Below, piece by piece: positions 26,022-36,531 of a stretch of 64,000 nucleotides of DNA. Source of the stretch: Coprobacter fastidiosus. Its GTDB lineage: Bacteria > Bacteroidota > Bacteroidia > Bacteroidales > Coprobacteraceae. The stretch covers positions 1,612,001 through 1,676,000 of the forward strand of contig NZ_AP028032.1 of NCBI RefSeq assembly GCF_030296935.1, in the 5' to 3' direction. Numbering within the stretch: position 1 is the stretch's first letter; every line of letters starts with the position of its first letter. The notes under the pieces were generated by a model. It was not told the origin of the DNA. It saw only the letters and a program-made list of their open reading frames with translations, and did no database searches. The position numbers and the translations under genes are program-made.

Positions 26022-26981
26022 TTATGACAATTTACGAATAAAGCGGCTCAAAGCATCGACCAATCCTTCCGCCAACGGCAACGAAGGATCTGCATACACT
26101 TTCATTTGTTCTTGCGGATTCATGCTGTTACAGACCTTCAGCACATGGTTCATACCATCTATTAACAAGAGCTCGGCACGAGAATCAGCATGCTTTAGCC
26201 GTTGAGCATCCTGTACAGATACCTGGATGTCTGTTTGTCCCTGTACAATGAGTTTTGGAATTTCCAACGAAGCTATCAGCTTTTGCGGATCATAGCGATA
26301 CCAAGAAATCAGGTAAGGCTGAACAGAAGGTCGAAACAAGGTCTGTAAATAAATAGGCACATCGGTCACTTCACGTCCCTCTTTCAATGAGGCATTAATG
26401 TCGGCCACCTGCTTTTGTACGGCCTCAGGAGTCATCTGTGCCGCTACTTGCGCCTCTATGATTTCATCGGCCGGACGCCCAGCTCCTGCTAATGAAACAT
26501 AACCTTTTACTTTAGGATTATTCCGGCAGGCCATCAAACCGATGAGCGCACCTTCACTGTGTCCTATAACAACAACTCCCGTAAAACGTTTGTCAGCAGA
26601 AAGGAAATCTATCCACCCCTTCGCATCGGCAATATAATGTTCGAAACGAAGTTCTGATTCCTGTAAACCTGCCGCAGCACTGGATGCTACACCTCGCTTG
26701 TCGAAACGCAAAGAAGGAATACCGTTCTCAGCCAAGCCTTCGGCCAGGTATTTCAAAGAATTGTTCTTTATATTTCCCATGGTAGTATTACCGTCCATAT
26801 CCGTAGGTCCCGACCCCGCTATGAGTAATGCTACAACAGAAAAAGAGGCCTTATCATCAGGCAAAATCAGTCTCCCATATATAGTCCCCGTAGGAGTGTT
26901 CAAACTCACAGCCTCTTCCTGCAAAGCAGCATGTAAAGATAAAGCAAACAAAGAAAAGAAGAGAAAAAATATCCGTTTCAT
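26022..26981 (-). CDS. Secreted alpha/beta hydrolase
   Basis: 319 aa with a Sec signal peptide (cut near LHA-A19). Alpha/beta-hydrolase fold: oxyanion region IAGSGPTD, nucleophile elbow GHSEG, acid Asp in QGQTDIQV and His in DGMNHVLK complete a Ser-Asp-His triad. Esterase or peptidase activity in the periplasm is likely; the substrate is unknown. Monocistronic, divergent from porQ, with an exact -7 box 34 nt upstream. Confidence 0.85.
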   Translation of the reverse strand: MKRIFFLFFSLFALSLHAALQEEAVSLNTPTGTIYGRLILPDDKASFSVVALLIAGSGPTDMDGNTTMGNIKNNSLKYLAEGLAENGIPSLRFDKRGVASSAAAGLQESELRFEHYIADAKGWIDFLSADKRFTGVVVIGHSEGALIGLMACRNNPKVKGYVSLAGAGRPADEIIEAQVAAQMTPEAVQKQVADINASLKEGREVTDVPIYLQTLFRPSVQPYLISWYRYDPQKLIASLEIPKLIVQGQTDIQVSVQDAQRLKHADSRAELLLIDGMNHVLKVCNSMNPQEQMKVYADPSLPLAEGLVDALSRFIRKLS

Positions 26982-27015
26982 AATAATCAGAAATTGATGT
27001 TTCCTAAGTAAGTCT

Positions 27016-27023
27016 CAAAAATA
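27016..27023 (-). promoter_or_regulatory. Predicted -7 promoter box for alpha/beta hydrolase
   Basis: Minus-strand TATTTTTG, exact TAnnTTTG match, 34 nt before the ATG at 26981. Confidence 0.5.
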
Positions 27024-27193
27024 CATTTTTTTCATTAGAAAAGATATATCTCGATAAGAGAAAAAAGAACTGTAATACATTTTCTACCATTAAAATCAAA
27101 TAGATATATACTTCTATCAAAAATTTTCCGTTATTAATATCGAAGAGTATCGAAGCTTTTCAAAAAGAGATTTTCCGAATCCTAAAAAAAACG

Positions 27194-27201
27194 TATCTTT
27201 G
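27194..27201 (+). promoter_or_regulatory. Predicted -7 promoter box for porQ
   Basis: TATCTTTG, exact TAnnTTTG match. It is only 14 nt before the first ATG (27216), which makes the in-frame ATGs at 27222 or 27225 more likely starts. Confidence 0.5.
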
Positions 27202-27215
27202 AGCCTCGTAACACC

Positions 27216-28250
27216 ATGCAAATGATGAATCGACATATATTCGTTTTGTTTTTGTCTATCTTTTACCTTACGGCTAAAGCGCAAGAAGGGAAGTCGGCCT
27301 TCGACTTTCTTAATCTCCCTATATCTTCGCATATCAACGCTTTAGGAGGAAACAATATTTCGATCATCGAAGAAGATGTTTCGGTCATCCAGCACAATCC
27401 GGCACTTTTAGGCCCTGAAATGAATCTCCAGCTTAATCTGAATTATATGCGATATGTTGCCGGAATCAATCTGGCAGGAGCGACATTCGCCAAAGCCGCA
27501 GGAGAACGGGGAGCATGGGCTGCGGCCATCCAATACGCAGGATACGGATCGATGAAACAAGTCGAAGCAAACGGGGTGATCACTGGGACATTCAGTCCCA
27601 AAGACATGTCGATCAGCGGATTTTATGCACACGATATTACCGACCGCTTGAGGGGAGGTATACAAGCAAAATTTCTTTATTCTTCTTATGAACAATATAC
27701 TTCTCTTGCATTAGCTATCGATTTGGGTATCAATTACTATAACCCGGATAACCAGCTTTCTCTCTCCATAGCTTTTAAAAATCTGGGCGGACAATTAAAG
27801 AAATACAATGAAAACCGGGATAAAATGCCTTGGGATATCCAACTCGGACTCTCAAAAACTTTGGACCACGCTCCTTTTAGATTTTCAATCACAGCCCAAC
27901 ATTTAAGCCGTTGGAAATTACCTTATACAGCTCCGACAACAGGAGAATATAACAGCAGCGAAGATGAAATAAAGGAAAAAGGCAATTTTGCTACCGATTT
28001 GTTCAGGCATCTTGTTTTCGGAATAGATTATATTCCTTCTCGTAATTTATACATTGCATTAGGTTACAATTATAAATATCGGAGCGATATGCAGACTTAT
28101 GGCCGAAATTTTCTGTCCGGCTTTACCGTAGGGGCAGGGATCAAGGTAAAGATGTTCGGCATAGGAGCTTCATTAGCTCAACAACATGTCGGAGGAACGA
28201 CTTTCATGTTTAACCTCACAACCAATATATCGCAATTTATACAACATTAA
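27216..28250 (+). CDS. porQ: PorQ, type IX secretion system outer-membrane protein
   Basis: 344-aa outer-membrane beta-barrel of the PorV/PorQ type. Signal peptide (cut near AKA-Q), then the family opening [18 protein letters not shown] and repeated aromatic/amphipathic strands ([28 protein letters not shown]), ending in F/I-rich strands. In Porphyromonas PorQ belongs to the T9SS attachment complex that handles cargo with C-terminal sorting domains; several such cargos are encoded in this window. Three in-frame ATGs lie at the start (27216, 27222, 27225). It is followed 7 nt later by cmk. Confidence 0.88.
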   Translation: MQMMNRHIFVLFLSIFYLTAKAQEGKSAFDFLNLPISSHINALGGNNISIIEEDVSVIQHNPALLGPEMNLQLNLNYMRYVAGINLAGATFAKAAGERGAWAAAIQYAGYGSMKQVEANGVITGTFSPKDMSISGFYAHDITDRLRGGIQAKFLYSSYEQYTSLALAIDLGINYYNPDNQLSLSIAFKNLGGQLKKYNENRDKMPWDIQLGLSKTLDHAPFRFSITAQHLSRWKLPYTAPTTGEYNSSEDEIKEKGNFATDLFRHLVFGIDYIPSRNLYIALGYNYKYRSDMQTYGRNFLSGFTVGAGIKVKMFGIGASLAQQHVGGTTFMFNLTTNISQFIQH

Positions 28251-28257
28251 ATTAGAA

Positions 28258-28953
28258 ATGCAAACGACAAAAATAGTTATCGCAATAGATGGTTTTTCCT
28301 CTTGTGGAAAAAGTACGATGGCCAAAGAACTGGCCCGCAAAATAGGATATGTTTATATCGATAGCGGAGCGATGTACAGGGCCGTAACGCTTTACTGCAT
28401 AGACAACGACCTTTTCGAAAACGACACGGTAAACGAATCCGAACTACAAAAAGTTATAAACACTTTGCAGATTACATTCAAAATCAATCCGGAGAGCGGA
28501 AAACCCGAAACTTATTTAAACGGAGAGAATGTAGAAAATGAAATCCGTTCGATGCGAGTATCCGATAAAGTAAGTCAAGTAAGCGCCATTCCTTTTGTAC
28601 GCGAAGCAATGGTAGCACAACAACAAGCACTGGGAAAACAAAAGGGAGTCGTAATGGACGGCCGGGATATAGGAACGACCGTTTTTCCTGATGCAGAACT
28701 AAAAATATTCGTAACGGCTTCACCCGAAACTCGCGCACAGCGCAGATTGGACGAACTGCAAAAAAAAGGATCGAATGTTTCTTTTGAGGAAGTTCTCGAC
28801 AATGTAAAAAAAAGAGATTATATAGACCAAAACAGGGAGATCAGCCCGTTACGAAAAGCTGATGATGCCTTATTGCTCGACAATTCAAAAATGACTCTTG
28901 CCGAACAGGATGCATGGTTGATCGCTCAATATAATCGGGTGATCGAAAAATAG
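28258..28953 (+). CDS. cmk: Cmk, cytidylate kinase
   Basis: 231 aa. Phosphorylates CMP/dCMP with ATP in the cytoplasm. P-loop GFSSCGKST near the start, [14 protein letters not shown]-binding motif, and [14 protein letters not shown]. The frame is open from 28186 but the ATG at 28258 is chosen: it starts [12 protein letters not shown] as in the family and avoids overlap with porQ. It sits 8 nt before ispH, a common Bacteroidota pairing. Confidence 0.95.
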   Translation: MQTTKIVIAIDGFSSCGKSTMAKELARKIGYVYIDSGAMYRAVTLYCIDNDLFENDTVNESELQKVINTLQITFKINPESGKPETYLNGENVENEIRSMRVSDKVSQVSAIPFVREAMVAQQQALGKQKGVVMDGRDIGTTVFPDAELKIFVTASPETRAQRRLDELQKKGSNVSFEEVLDNVKKRDYIDQNREISPLRKADDALLLDNSKMTLAEQDAWLIAQYNRVIEK

Positions 28954-28961
28954 AATGACTT

Positions 28962-29825
28962 ATGATAAAAATAGAGATCGATAACAAATCGGGATTTTGT
29001 TTTGGTGTGGTAAACGCCATACAAAAAGCAGAAGAAGAATTGGAAAAATCGGGAATACTCTATTGTCTCGGAGATATCGTACACAACAACAACGAAGTAG
29101 AACGTCTGAGATCTAAAGGTCTGATCACCATAAATCACGAAGACCTGAAGCGACTGAAAAACGTGAAAGTATTGTTGAGAGCTCATGGCGAACCCCCGGA
29201 AACTTACCGGATAGCCAAAGAAAATAATATAGAAATTATCGATGCTACCTGTCCGGTAGTTCTGCAGTTGCAACAGAAAATCAAACGTTCATACGAAGAA
29301 ACCGATCCCGACACCGGTCAAATTGTCATTTATGGGAAAAGAGGTCATGCCGAAGTAAACGGGTTGGTAGGACAAACACACGGTGAGGCAGTTGTCATCG
29401 AAAGTTTAGACGATTTCAGTCGTATAGATTTTAACAAACAAATCAGCCTATATTCTCAAACAACCAAATCGGTAGACGGATTTAAGAAAATCGTAGAAGA
29501 AATCACTCTTAGGCAATCTTCGGGACAAAAACTTTTATACTACGATACAATATGCCGACAAGTAGCCAATCGCATTCCGAATATCAGGGAATTTGCCCGA
29601 CAGCATGATCTTATTTTGTTCGTTTGCGGGAAAAAAAGTTCTAATGGTAAAGTGCTCTTCGAAGAATGTTGTAAAGTCAACCCCGAATCAAAATTAGTCT
29701 CGGACATATCGGAAATAAATATCGGTTGGTTCAAAGAGAAAAGCAGCATAGGGATATGCGGTGCGACATCGACACCCAAATGGCTTATGGAAGAAGTTCA
29801 GGACTTTATACAAAAAAATATTTAG
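28962..29825 (+). CDS. ispH: IspH, 4-hydroxy-3-methylbut-2-enyl diphosphate reductase
   Basis: 287-aa iron-sulfur enzyme of the MEP isoprenoid pathway, giving IPP and DMAPP. The three cluster cysteines lie in GFCFGV, DATCPVV and TICRQVANR. His residues in VHNNNEV and RGHAEV and the C-terminal GICGATSTP are conserved. Length and start match the family. Last gene of the porQ-cmk-ispH run; its stop is followed almost directly by a dispersed repeat fragment. Confidence 0.95.
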   Translation: MIKIEIDNKSGFCFGVVNAIQKAEEELEKSGILYCLGDIVHNNNEVERLRSKGLITINHEDLKRLKNVKVLLRAHGEPPETYRIAKENNIEIIDATCPVVLQLQQKIKRSYEETDPDTGQIVIYGKRGHAEVNGLVGQTHGEAVVIESLDDFSRIDFNKQISLYSQTTKSVDGFKKIVEEITLRQSSGQKLLYYDTICRQVANRIPNIREFARQHDLILFVCGKKSSNGKVLFEECCKVNPESKLVSDISEINIGWFKEKSSIGICGATSTPKWLMEEVQDFIQKNI

Positions 29826-29828
29826 GGA

Positions 29829-29905
29829 TTGTCTAAGTTTTCCAATAAAGAAACATTATCTGGACATCTTTGCGTTTTCTTTAGGTCACTATATTTAGTT
29901 ATCAG
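29829..29905 (-). repeat. Dispersed repeat fragment (copy C)
   Basis: Begins TGTCTAAGTTTTCC 4 nt after the ispH stop and follows the reverse complement of copy A (ACATTATCTGGACATC, TGCGTTTTCTT) for about 60 bp, then degrades around GTTATCAGATAAAC. No other feature is seen in the 247-bp gap except the pfkA promoter. Confidence 0.55.
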
Positions 29906-30026
29906 ATAAACAAATATTTATATATTACAGAATTTGCAAATATCAAAAAAATGTTTCTTCGTACTAAAGAATTTCTTATTTCCCGATATTAATAAAAAAG
30001 AAATACAGATTAAAGATTATTTTTCA

Positions 30027-30034
30027 TACATTTG
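30027..30034 (+). promoter_or_regulatory. Predicted -7 promoter box for pfkA
   Basis: TACATTTG, exact TAnnTTTG match, 38 nt before the ATG at 30073. Confidence 0.5.
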
Positions 30035-30072
30035 CGGCTATAAAAAACAGGTATTTCTTTAAAAAATAAGTT

Positions 30073-31053
30073 ATGACAAAGAAAAAATGTATTGGAATAC
30101 TGACTTCCGGAGGTGATGCTCCGGGAATGAATGCTGCAATTCGTGCAGTAACCCGTTCCGCCATATATAACGGATTCGATGTTAAAGCCATATACCGGGG
30201 ATATAAAGGTCTGCTCACAGGAGAAATCGTCCCTTTTAAAACTCAAAACGTAAGTAATATCATACAACAAGGAGGTACGATATTAAAGACTGCGAGATGT
30301 AAAGAGTTCGAAACACCGGAAGGTCGTCAGTTGGCTTTTGACAATATTCAGAAAGAAGGTATCGATGCTCTGGTAACAATCGGAGGTGACGGAACTTTAA
30401 CAGGTGCACGTATTTTTGCTACCGAACATAATTTCCCGATAATCGGGCTTCCGGGAACAATCGATAATGATCTGTTCGGTACGGATACGACAATAGGGTA
30501 TGATACGGCACTAAACACGATTATGGACGCCGTCGACAAGATAAGAGACACTGCAACCTCCCACGAACGGCTGTTCTTCATAGAGGTTATGGGCCGTGAT
30601 GCAGGTTTTCTTGCTTTAAACGGAGCTATCGCATCCGGAGCAGAAGCCGCCATAATTCCTGAAATTGCCACAGAAGTAGATCAATTGGAAGCTCTGATCA
30701 AAAACGGATTCCGAAAATCAAAAAACAGTAGCATAGTTCTTGTTGCAGAAAGCCCGAGCACAGGAGGAGCTATGCATTTGGCAGAACGTGTAAAGAACGA
30801 ATATCCTCAATATGACGTCCGCGTAACCATTTTAGGCCACTTGCAGCGAGGCGGATCTCCGACAGCCAATGACCGGATTCTTGCCAGCCGCATGGGAGCT
30901 GCCGCTATCGATGCTCTTCTGGACGATCAACGCAATGTAATGATCGGTATTCGAGATGATCAAATCGAATATGTCCCGTTCAATAAAGCCATAAAAAACG
31001 ACAAGCCTATAAATCGGGAACTGCTGAATACGTTGCGCATATTGTCAATTTAA
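30073..31053 (+). CDS. pfkA: PfkA, ATP-dependent 6-phosphofructokinase
   Basis: 326-aa glycolytic kinase. [13 protein letters not shown] at the start, GGDGTLTGA (Gly after GGD, the ATP rather than PPi signature), catalytic [21 protein letters not shown], and [15 protein letters not shown]. Length is normal for a bacterial PfkA subunit. Monocistronic, with its own -7 box and a strong terminator about 50 bp downstream. Confidence 0.95.
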   Translation: MTKKKCIGILTSGGDAPGMNAAIRAVTRSAIYNGFDVKAIYRGYKGLLTGEIVPFKTQNVSNIIQQGGTILKTARCKEFETPEGRQLAFDNIQKEGIDALVTIGGDGTLTGARIFATEHNFPIIGLPGTIDNDLFGTDTTIGYDTALNTIMDAVDKIRDTATSHERLFFIEVMGRDAGFLALNGAIASGAEAAIIPEIATEVDQLEALIKNGFRKSKNSSIVLVAESPSTGGAMHLAERVKNEYPQYDVRVTILGHLQRGGSPTANDRILASRMGAAAIDALLDDQRNVMIGIRDDQIEYVPFNKAIKNDKPINRELLNTLRILSI

Positions 31054-31104
31054 AAATCGGTACGCGATAATCAGCAGAATAGCGATATTTTTTCTATAAT
31101 TATT

Positions 31105-31150
31105 AAGAACCGTTTCAAAAAAATGATTATTTTTGAAACGGTTCTTATTT
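31105..31150 (+). terminator. Rho-independent terminator after pfkA
   Basis: 17-bp perfect stem (starts AAGAACCGTTTC, ends GAAACGGTTCTT) with an 8-nt loop, followed by ATTTT. Confidence 0.85.
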
Positions 31151-31261
31151 TAAACTATTGTTCGGAATAAACGCAGTACCTTGGCATAGCCAGTCGAGTA
31201 AACCCGTTGTTTTCTCTCTCGGTTTGCAGTTTATTTTACACAAACTTTATACTTGCCTTCT

Positions 31262-34141
31262 ATGAAAAAGACTACCTGTTTACTACGCTACGGCATTCTC
31301 TTTCTTCTTTTAACAGTTTCATCGCTTATCTGTGCACAAATTCCGGCCGGATATTATTATCAAGCACACGGCAAAACCGGTGCAGAGTTGAAAACCGCCT
31401 TGCATAACATCATAAAAGAGGCTTCTATGCTCAAATATGGAAGCGGAGAGGGCGCAACTTGGGAAGGTTTTTTCTATACCGATCAAAATCCCGACGGATC
31501 GGTTTTTGACATGTACTCCAATGAGACACGATATTTCAACGGATTCAACGGTATCGACGGGATGCACATAGAACATTCTCTGCCGAATAGTTGGTGGGGA
31601 GGTATTAAGAATAACGCCTATAAAGATTTATATCATCTTTATCCGGCAGATGCAACAATGAATATGTCGAAAAGCAACAACCCTTTAGGTGAAGTCTCCG
31701 GAACTCCTATCAGAGACAACGGATTGAGCAAAATGGGGAAAAACGGTTTCGGGAACACATACACAGGCAACTGCTTCGAACCAGCAGATATTTATAAAGG
31801 GGATTTCGCCCGTTCTTATTTCTACATTGCTACGGCATACGAAGACTATGCTTCTCTCTGGAATAGCCCGATGATGCAAAATAATACATGGCCTGTATGG
31901 CAGTCTTGGGCACTGCAACTACTGATGGAATGGAATAAAAATGATCTCAAAAGCGCTCGGGAAGAAGAGAGAGCAGAAGCTGTTTACAAAATTCAGGGTA
32001 ACCGTAATCCTTTTATAGATTATCCCGATTTAGTGGATTATATATGGGGAGACAAAACATCTACTCCCTACCCTTTTCCGGATGAAACAGAACCTTTTCT
32101 AATATCTCCGAGAAACAATAAAACATTAGATTTCGGCATTCTGCTACAAGGCGACAATAAAACTATCGATCTTGATATTCAAGGAAAGAATTTGACCGAG
32201 ACCCTGAATCTTTATTGGAAAACCGGAGGAGAAAATTCCGGATTAAGCCTTTCTCAAGAATCGGTCACTGCAAATGAAGCTATAAATGGCAAAACGATTC
32301 ATATCTGTTATATGCCTCAAACATCAGGAACGGGTATCGACACGTTAGTAATAAAAGGCGGCGGACTGACAGACTCGGTAATCGTAAAAGTATCACGAGG
32401 TGCAACAGAAGATTTTATGGCACTCCCGGCTACAGAAACGACTTCTACACAATCTACATTGCGATGGATTCGCCACCCGCAAGCAACAGGCTACCGGATC
32501 GATCTTTATTCAGGAGACCAACAGGCCGGAGATCTGATTATATCATCCTATATCGAAGGAAGTAAAGGATACGACAAAGCCATCGAAATTTATAACGGCA
32601 CAGGAAAAGACATCGATCTCTCGAAATACAGTTTACGGAAACAGACAAACGGAAGCGGAAGTTTCGGAACGGAACTTTCTCTAAAAAATGATGAGCATCC
32701 CATACTTGCTGACGGTGAAAACTTTTTGATTGTATCAGGGGACTGTACGAACGAAGCTCTAATAAACAGGGCACAAATGATTGCTCCGGCAGAAAAAGAA
32801 AAATCTCTCATGTCTTTTAACGGAGATGATGCAATCGGATTGTATCATAACGGCATCCAAATAGACGTTATCGGAGATGTAGATACGGGAAAAGGCGCAA
32901 CCTGGGGAGTAAATGTTACTTATATGCGAAAAACGGAAGTAACTCATCCTACCACCGTATGCGATTGGTCGGAATGGGTAAATTTAGGTCAAGATGTTAT
33001 TGACCGAACCGGAACTTTCACCATGCAGTTCGCTCCCGAAAGTCAGTATGTTTTCGAAGATAAAGAAGTCGGAGAACAAACGGAATATCAGGTTTCCGGC
33101 CTAATGCCCAACCACCGTTACACTTATCGTGTCACCGCACTGTCCGCACAAGGAGAGATTGAGGCTGTTAACACGATGGGTATTAAAACTTCTCCATTAG
33201 AATCGCCAGAAGTATTGGATGCAACAGAAATAACAGAAAACTCTTTTGTCGCCAATTGGGACATAGTTTCCGGTGCTGAACATTACCTGATCGATCTGTA
33301 CACCCTCATAGGAGATGAGGAAGTAGAAATATTTGAGACATTTACAAATGTAAAAGACGGAAAACCCCTGCCCGAAGGCTGGACAGGAAACGCATCGGGA
33401 CATTACGAATCCAGTACAAATTCCAAAGAACCCAATTCATTAGCATTCAAACCGGAAAAAGGAGAAGAAGAATACATACAAACTTGTGACTATCCTGCAC
33501 CTGTAACAGAACTCTCATTCTGGTACAAATTCGTTTCAGGAGGCATAGGTTCGACATTCAAAATAGAAAAGAAAAGCAATGGGATATGGAGTGAGATAGA
33601 CATTATAGAATTTGTAAATAGCGCTCAAACAGCAAGCTACTCATTCACAAAAGATGAAAATATTACGGCATTCAGATTTACTTATCACAAAGAAAAAGGG
33701 AATTTTGCTCTTGATAATGTATCTGTAACATACGGAGGCACAAAGCCTGAATACATCGTACAAGATAAAATCGTAACAGGACTCAGTTGCAAATTCGAAA
33801 ACCTGAAAAAAGATACAGAATACTATTATCAGGTTCGATCGGCAATCGGAGATATCCTTTCTGAACAATCGGAACGAGTAGCTGTAAAAACCTCCGGGAA
33901 TACAGGTTCTATTGAGAAAAACGAACAGAACGGATTAATTTTTTGTTCAACAAATAGCGGCTTCAGAATTTTAGGGTTACAAGGAAACGAAACCGTTTCG
34001 GTATATACACCATCCGGAACGAGCATATTCGAAACCCGAGCAAACTCTGCCGTCATTGAGATTCCTGCCTCCTCACGAGGAATATATATCATCGGAATAA
34101 AGTCCTCGTCAGGATATAAGACGATGAAAGTTATTCGGTAA
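31262..34141 (+). CDS. T9SS-exported endonuclease I family nuclease with nested Fn3/LTD domains
   Basis: 959 aa. Signal peptide (cut near CAQ). Endonuclease I (NucM) domain, about 30-280, with the active-site GMHIEHSLPNSWW (100-112) and LYPADATMNMSKSNNPLG. Then an abnormal-spindle-like beta domain, a first fibronectin III unit interrupted by a lamin-tail domain (about 425-570), and a second Fn3 interrupted by a jelly-roll (FETFTNVKDGKPLPEGW). A C-terminal T9SS type A sorting domain ends in KTMKVIR. Likely a surface-exposed or secreted DNase/RNase. The frame is open from a TTG at 31253, but ATG 31262 starts the signal peptide. Confidence 0.87.
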   Translation: MKKTTCLLRYGILFLLLTVSSLICAQIPAGYYYQAHGKTGAELKTALHNIIKEASMLKYGSGEGATWEGFFYTDQNPDGSVFDMYSNETRYFNGFNGIDGMHIEHSLPNSWWGGIKNNAYKDLYHLYPADATMNMSKSNNPLGEVSGTPIRDNGLSKMGKNGFGNTYTGNCFEPADIYKGDFARSYFYIATAYEDYASLWNSPMMQNNTWPVWQSWALQLLMEWNKNDLKSAREEERAEAVYKIQGNRNPFIDYPDLVDYIWGDKTSTPYPFPDETEPFLISPRNNKTLDFGILLQGDNKTIDLDIQGKNLTETLNLYWKTGGENSGLSLSQESVTANEAINGKTIHICYMPQTSGTGIDTLVIKGGGLTDSVIVKVSRGATEDFMALPATETTSTQSTLRWIRHPQATGYRIDLYSGDQQAGDLIISSYIEGSKGYDKAIEIYNGTGKDIDLSKYSLRKQTNGSGSFGTELSLKNDEHPILADGENFLIVSGDCTNEALINRAQMIAPAEKEKSLMSFNGDDAIGLYHNGIQIDVIGDVDTGKGATWGVNVTYMRKTEVTHPTTVCDWSEWVNLGQDVIDRTGTFTMQFAPESQYVFEDKEVGEQTEYQVSGLMPNHRYTYRVTALSAQGEIEAVNTMGIKTSPLESPEVLDATEITENSFVANWDIVSGAEHYLIDLYTLIGDEEVEIFETFTNVKDGKPLPEGWTGNASGHYESSTNSKEPNSLAFKPEKGEEEYIQTCDYPAPVTELSFWYKFVSGGIGSTFKIEKKSNGIWSEIDIIEFVNSAQTASYSFTKDENITAFRFTYHKEKGNFALDNVSVTYGGTKPEYIVQDKIVTGLSCKFENLKKDTEYYYQVRSAIGDILSEQSERVAVKTSGNTGSIEKNEQNGLIFCSTNSGFRILGLQGNETVSVYTPSGTSIFETRANSAVIEIPASSRGIYIIGIKSSSGYKTMKVIR

Positions 34142-34220
34142 CATCTCTAAAAACTCTTATATATCCGAATGTGTGAGAGACATTTTGTGTCAAAGAAGAA
34201 ATAATATGGATTATTTTTTT

Positions 34221-34228
34221 TAAGTTTG
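34221..34228 (+). promoter_or_regulatory. Predicted -7 promoter box for rel
   Basis: TAAGTTTG, exact TAnnTTTG match, 29 nt before the ATG at 34258. Confidence 0.5.
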
Positions 34229-34257
34229 CCATTAATGATAAAAGAGCTTTAAAAAAT

Positions 34258-36519
34258 ATGGGGGAGTCCAGTAATAATATAGAAATACAGGAAGATAATC
34301 TAATAGAGCAGGAGTTTCAAGCATTATTGACAGACTATTTGCATTCGAACCACCGAAAAAAGGTGGATATTATCGAACGGGCATTCCGATTTGCCAAAGA
34401 TGCTCATCAAGGAATTCGACGACGTTCAGGCGAACCGTATATACTGCATCCGATTGCCGTAGCGCGCATCGTGTGTCAAGAAATAGGATTAGGTTCTACA
34501 TCTATTTGTTCGGCTCTTCTCCATGATGTCGTAGAAGACACGGAATATACGGTAGAAGATATAGAAAATCTGTTCGGGAAAAAGATTGCCATGATCGTAG
34601 CGGGACTGACGAAAATTTCCGGAGGGATTTTCGGTGACCAGGCTTCTGCTCAAGCAGAGAATTTCAGAAAACTGTTATTGACAATGTCCGAAGATATTCG
34701 GGTCATTTTGATAAAAATGGCAGACCGTTTGCACAATATGCGGACATTAGGATCTATGGCACCCAGTAAACAATATAAAATTGCCGGAGAAACACTCTAT
34801 ATTTATGCACCGCTTGCCCATCGGTTGGGGTTATTTGCAATCAAAACAGAATTGGAAGATCTCAGTTTTAAATACGAACATCCGGATGCGTATAAAGAGA
34901 TCAGTCAGAAAATCGCGGACAGCGAAATAAAACGTCAAGCTGCTTACGAGGATTTTTCAGCTCCTATTACAGAAAAATTACACGAAATGGGTGTAAAATT
35001 TGAGATGAAAGCCCGTGTAAAATCAGTCTATTCGATCTGGAATAAAATGCAAACCAAGAATATCCCGTTCGAAGAGGTATATGATCTTTTTGCCGTACGT
35101 ATTATTTTTGATCCGGAACGGGAAGAAGACGAAAAAAAAGAGTGTTGGAACATATATTCCATTATAACCGACATTTACAAAGTACATCCGGAACGCATCC
35201 GCGATTGGGTGAGTCGTCCCAAGGCAAATGGCTACCGGGCATTGCACGTCACAGTCATGGGTCCTGACGGTAACTGGACAGAAGTGCAGATACGAAGCCG
35301 GAAAATGGACGAAATAGCAGAAAGAGGATTCGCTGCACATTGGAAATATAAAGTAGGAAATACAGATGAAGAATCGGAACTGGATATTTGGCTAAAAACG
35401 ATTAAGGAGATTCTCGAAAACCCAGAGCCGAATGCTCTTGATTTTTTGGACACGATAAAATTAAACCTGTTTGCATCGGAAATTTTTGTATTTACCCCCA
35501 AAGGGGAATTGAAAACACTTCCTAAAGATGCCACAGCTCTCGATTTTGCATTTACATTGCACTCTGATATGGGTTACCATTGTATTGCAGCAAAGGTAAA
35601 TCACAAGTTGGTGCCTCTATCCCAAAAACTCCAGAGTGGAGATCAAGTGGAAATACTGACGTCCAAAACCCAAACTCCAAAAGAAGAGTGGATACATTTC
35701 ATTACTACGGCAAAGGCAAAAACCCGATTACAAGCAGCTTTGCGAAAAGACAAAAAACAAATTGCAGCCAAAGGAGAAAATATTTTCAATAATTTCCTTG
35801 AAGAAAACGGATTAGCCAAAAACGACTTAAGTATAGTCGATAAAATATTGAACCACTTCGGTATAGACAAAAAAGAAGAACTGTTTTATCAACTCGGAAG
35901 CAACAATATCTCCTTAGACGAATCGGTTAAGAAACTCTTTAAAAATAAGAGTCAAAACGTATTTATGAAATACTTGAAGATGCCGTTCGGGGGGAATAAC
36001 AAATCTGCACCCGTTCCCGTAAAACCAGAATCGGTTGCAGCTCCAGACCGGAAAATAGACCGGAAAGCAACTTATATTTTACGAGACGACGGAAAAGAAA
36101 AGAACTATACCATCGCTCCTTGTTGCTGTCCTATTCCCGGAGATGACGTATTAGGATATATCAATGAAGACGAAACGGTTGTCGTACACAAACGCTCATG
36201 CCCTATCGCCATGAAGCTAAAAAGCAGTTTCGGTCCGCGACTTGTTTCTACACAATGGGACGAACGTATCGACGAATCTTTCCCCGCAACAATCGAAATT
36301 AAAGGAATCGACGGGGTCGGGGTTCTTAATCACATTACTAAAGTCATTTCGGAAGATCTGGCAATCAACATCCGGAACTTGTCCATCGAAAGTAACGACG
36401 GACTATTTACAGGTAAATTAGGCATCATGGTACATGACGTGCAAGATATAGAGAAACTATGTAACAATATAAAAAAAGTCAAGGAAGTCAAGTCGGCTGT
36501 TCGAGTTAAAAACATATAA
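34258..36519 (+). CDS. Rel/SpoT bifunctional (p)ppGpp synthetase/hydrolase
   Basis: 753-aa long RelA-SpoT homologue. The HD hydrolase domain has its active-site HDVVED and RLHNMRTL intact, so hydrolysis is expected. The synthetase domain follows (YDLFAVRIIFD, KANGYRALHVTV, VQIRSRKMDEIAERG). TGS domain (FVFTPKGELKTLPKDATALD), zinc-finger-like APCCCPIPGDDV...KRSCPIA, and a C-terminal ACT domain. Controls the stringent response in the cytoplasm. Preceded by an exact -7 box; 12 nt before the HD phosphohydrolase gene, so the two are probably cotranscribed. Confidence 0.93.
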   Translation: MGESSNNIEIQEDNLIEQEFQALLTDYLHSNHRKKVDIIERAFRFAKDAHQGIRRRSGEPYILHPIAVARIVCQEIGLGSTSICSALLHDVVEDTEYTVEDIENLFGKKIAMIVAGLTKISGGIFGDQASAQAENFRKLLLTMSEDIRVILIKMADRLHNMRTLGSMAPSKQYKIAGETLYIYAPLAHRLGLFAIKTELEDLSFKYEHPDAYKEISQKIADSEIKRQAAYEDFSAPITEKLHEMGVKFEMKARVKSVYSIWNKMQTKNIPFEEVYDLFAVRIIFDPEREEDEKKECWNIYSIITDIYKVHPERIRDWVSRPKANGYRALHVTVMGPDGNWTEVQIRSRKMDEIAERGFAAHWKYKVGNTDEESELDIWLKTIKEILENPEPNALDFLDTIKLNLFASEIFVFTPKGELKTLPKDATALDFAFTLHSDMGYHCIAAKVNHKLVPLSQKLQSGDQVEILTSKTQTPKEEWIHFITTAKAKTRLQAALRKDKKQIAAKGENIFNNFLEENGLAKNDLSIVDKILNHFGIDKKEELFYQLGSNNISLDESVKKLFKNKSQNVFMKYLKMPFGGNNKSAPVPVKPESVAAPDRKIDRKATYILRDDGKEKNYTIAPCCCPIPGDDVLGYINEDETVVVHKRSCPIAMKLKSSFGPRLVSTQWDERIDESFPATIEIKGIDGVGVLNHITKVISEDLAINIRNLSIESNDGLFTGKLGIMVHDVQDIEKLCNNIKKVKEVKSAVRVKNI

Positions 36520-36531
36520 TCATTGCAGAAT

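Noticed and set aside
25870-26205. 111-codon plus-strand open frame starting in an intergenic gap
   Set aside because: Most of it is antisense to the alpha/beta hydrolase, which has a signal peptide and a full catalytic triad; no recognisable domain.
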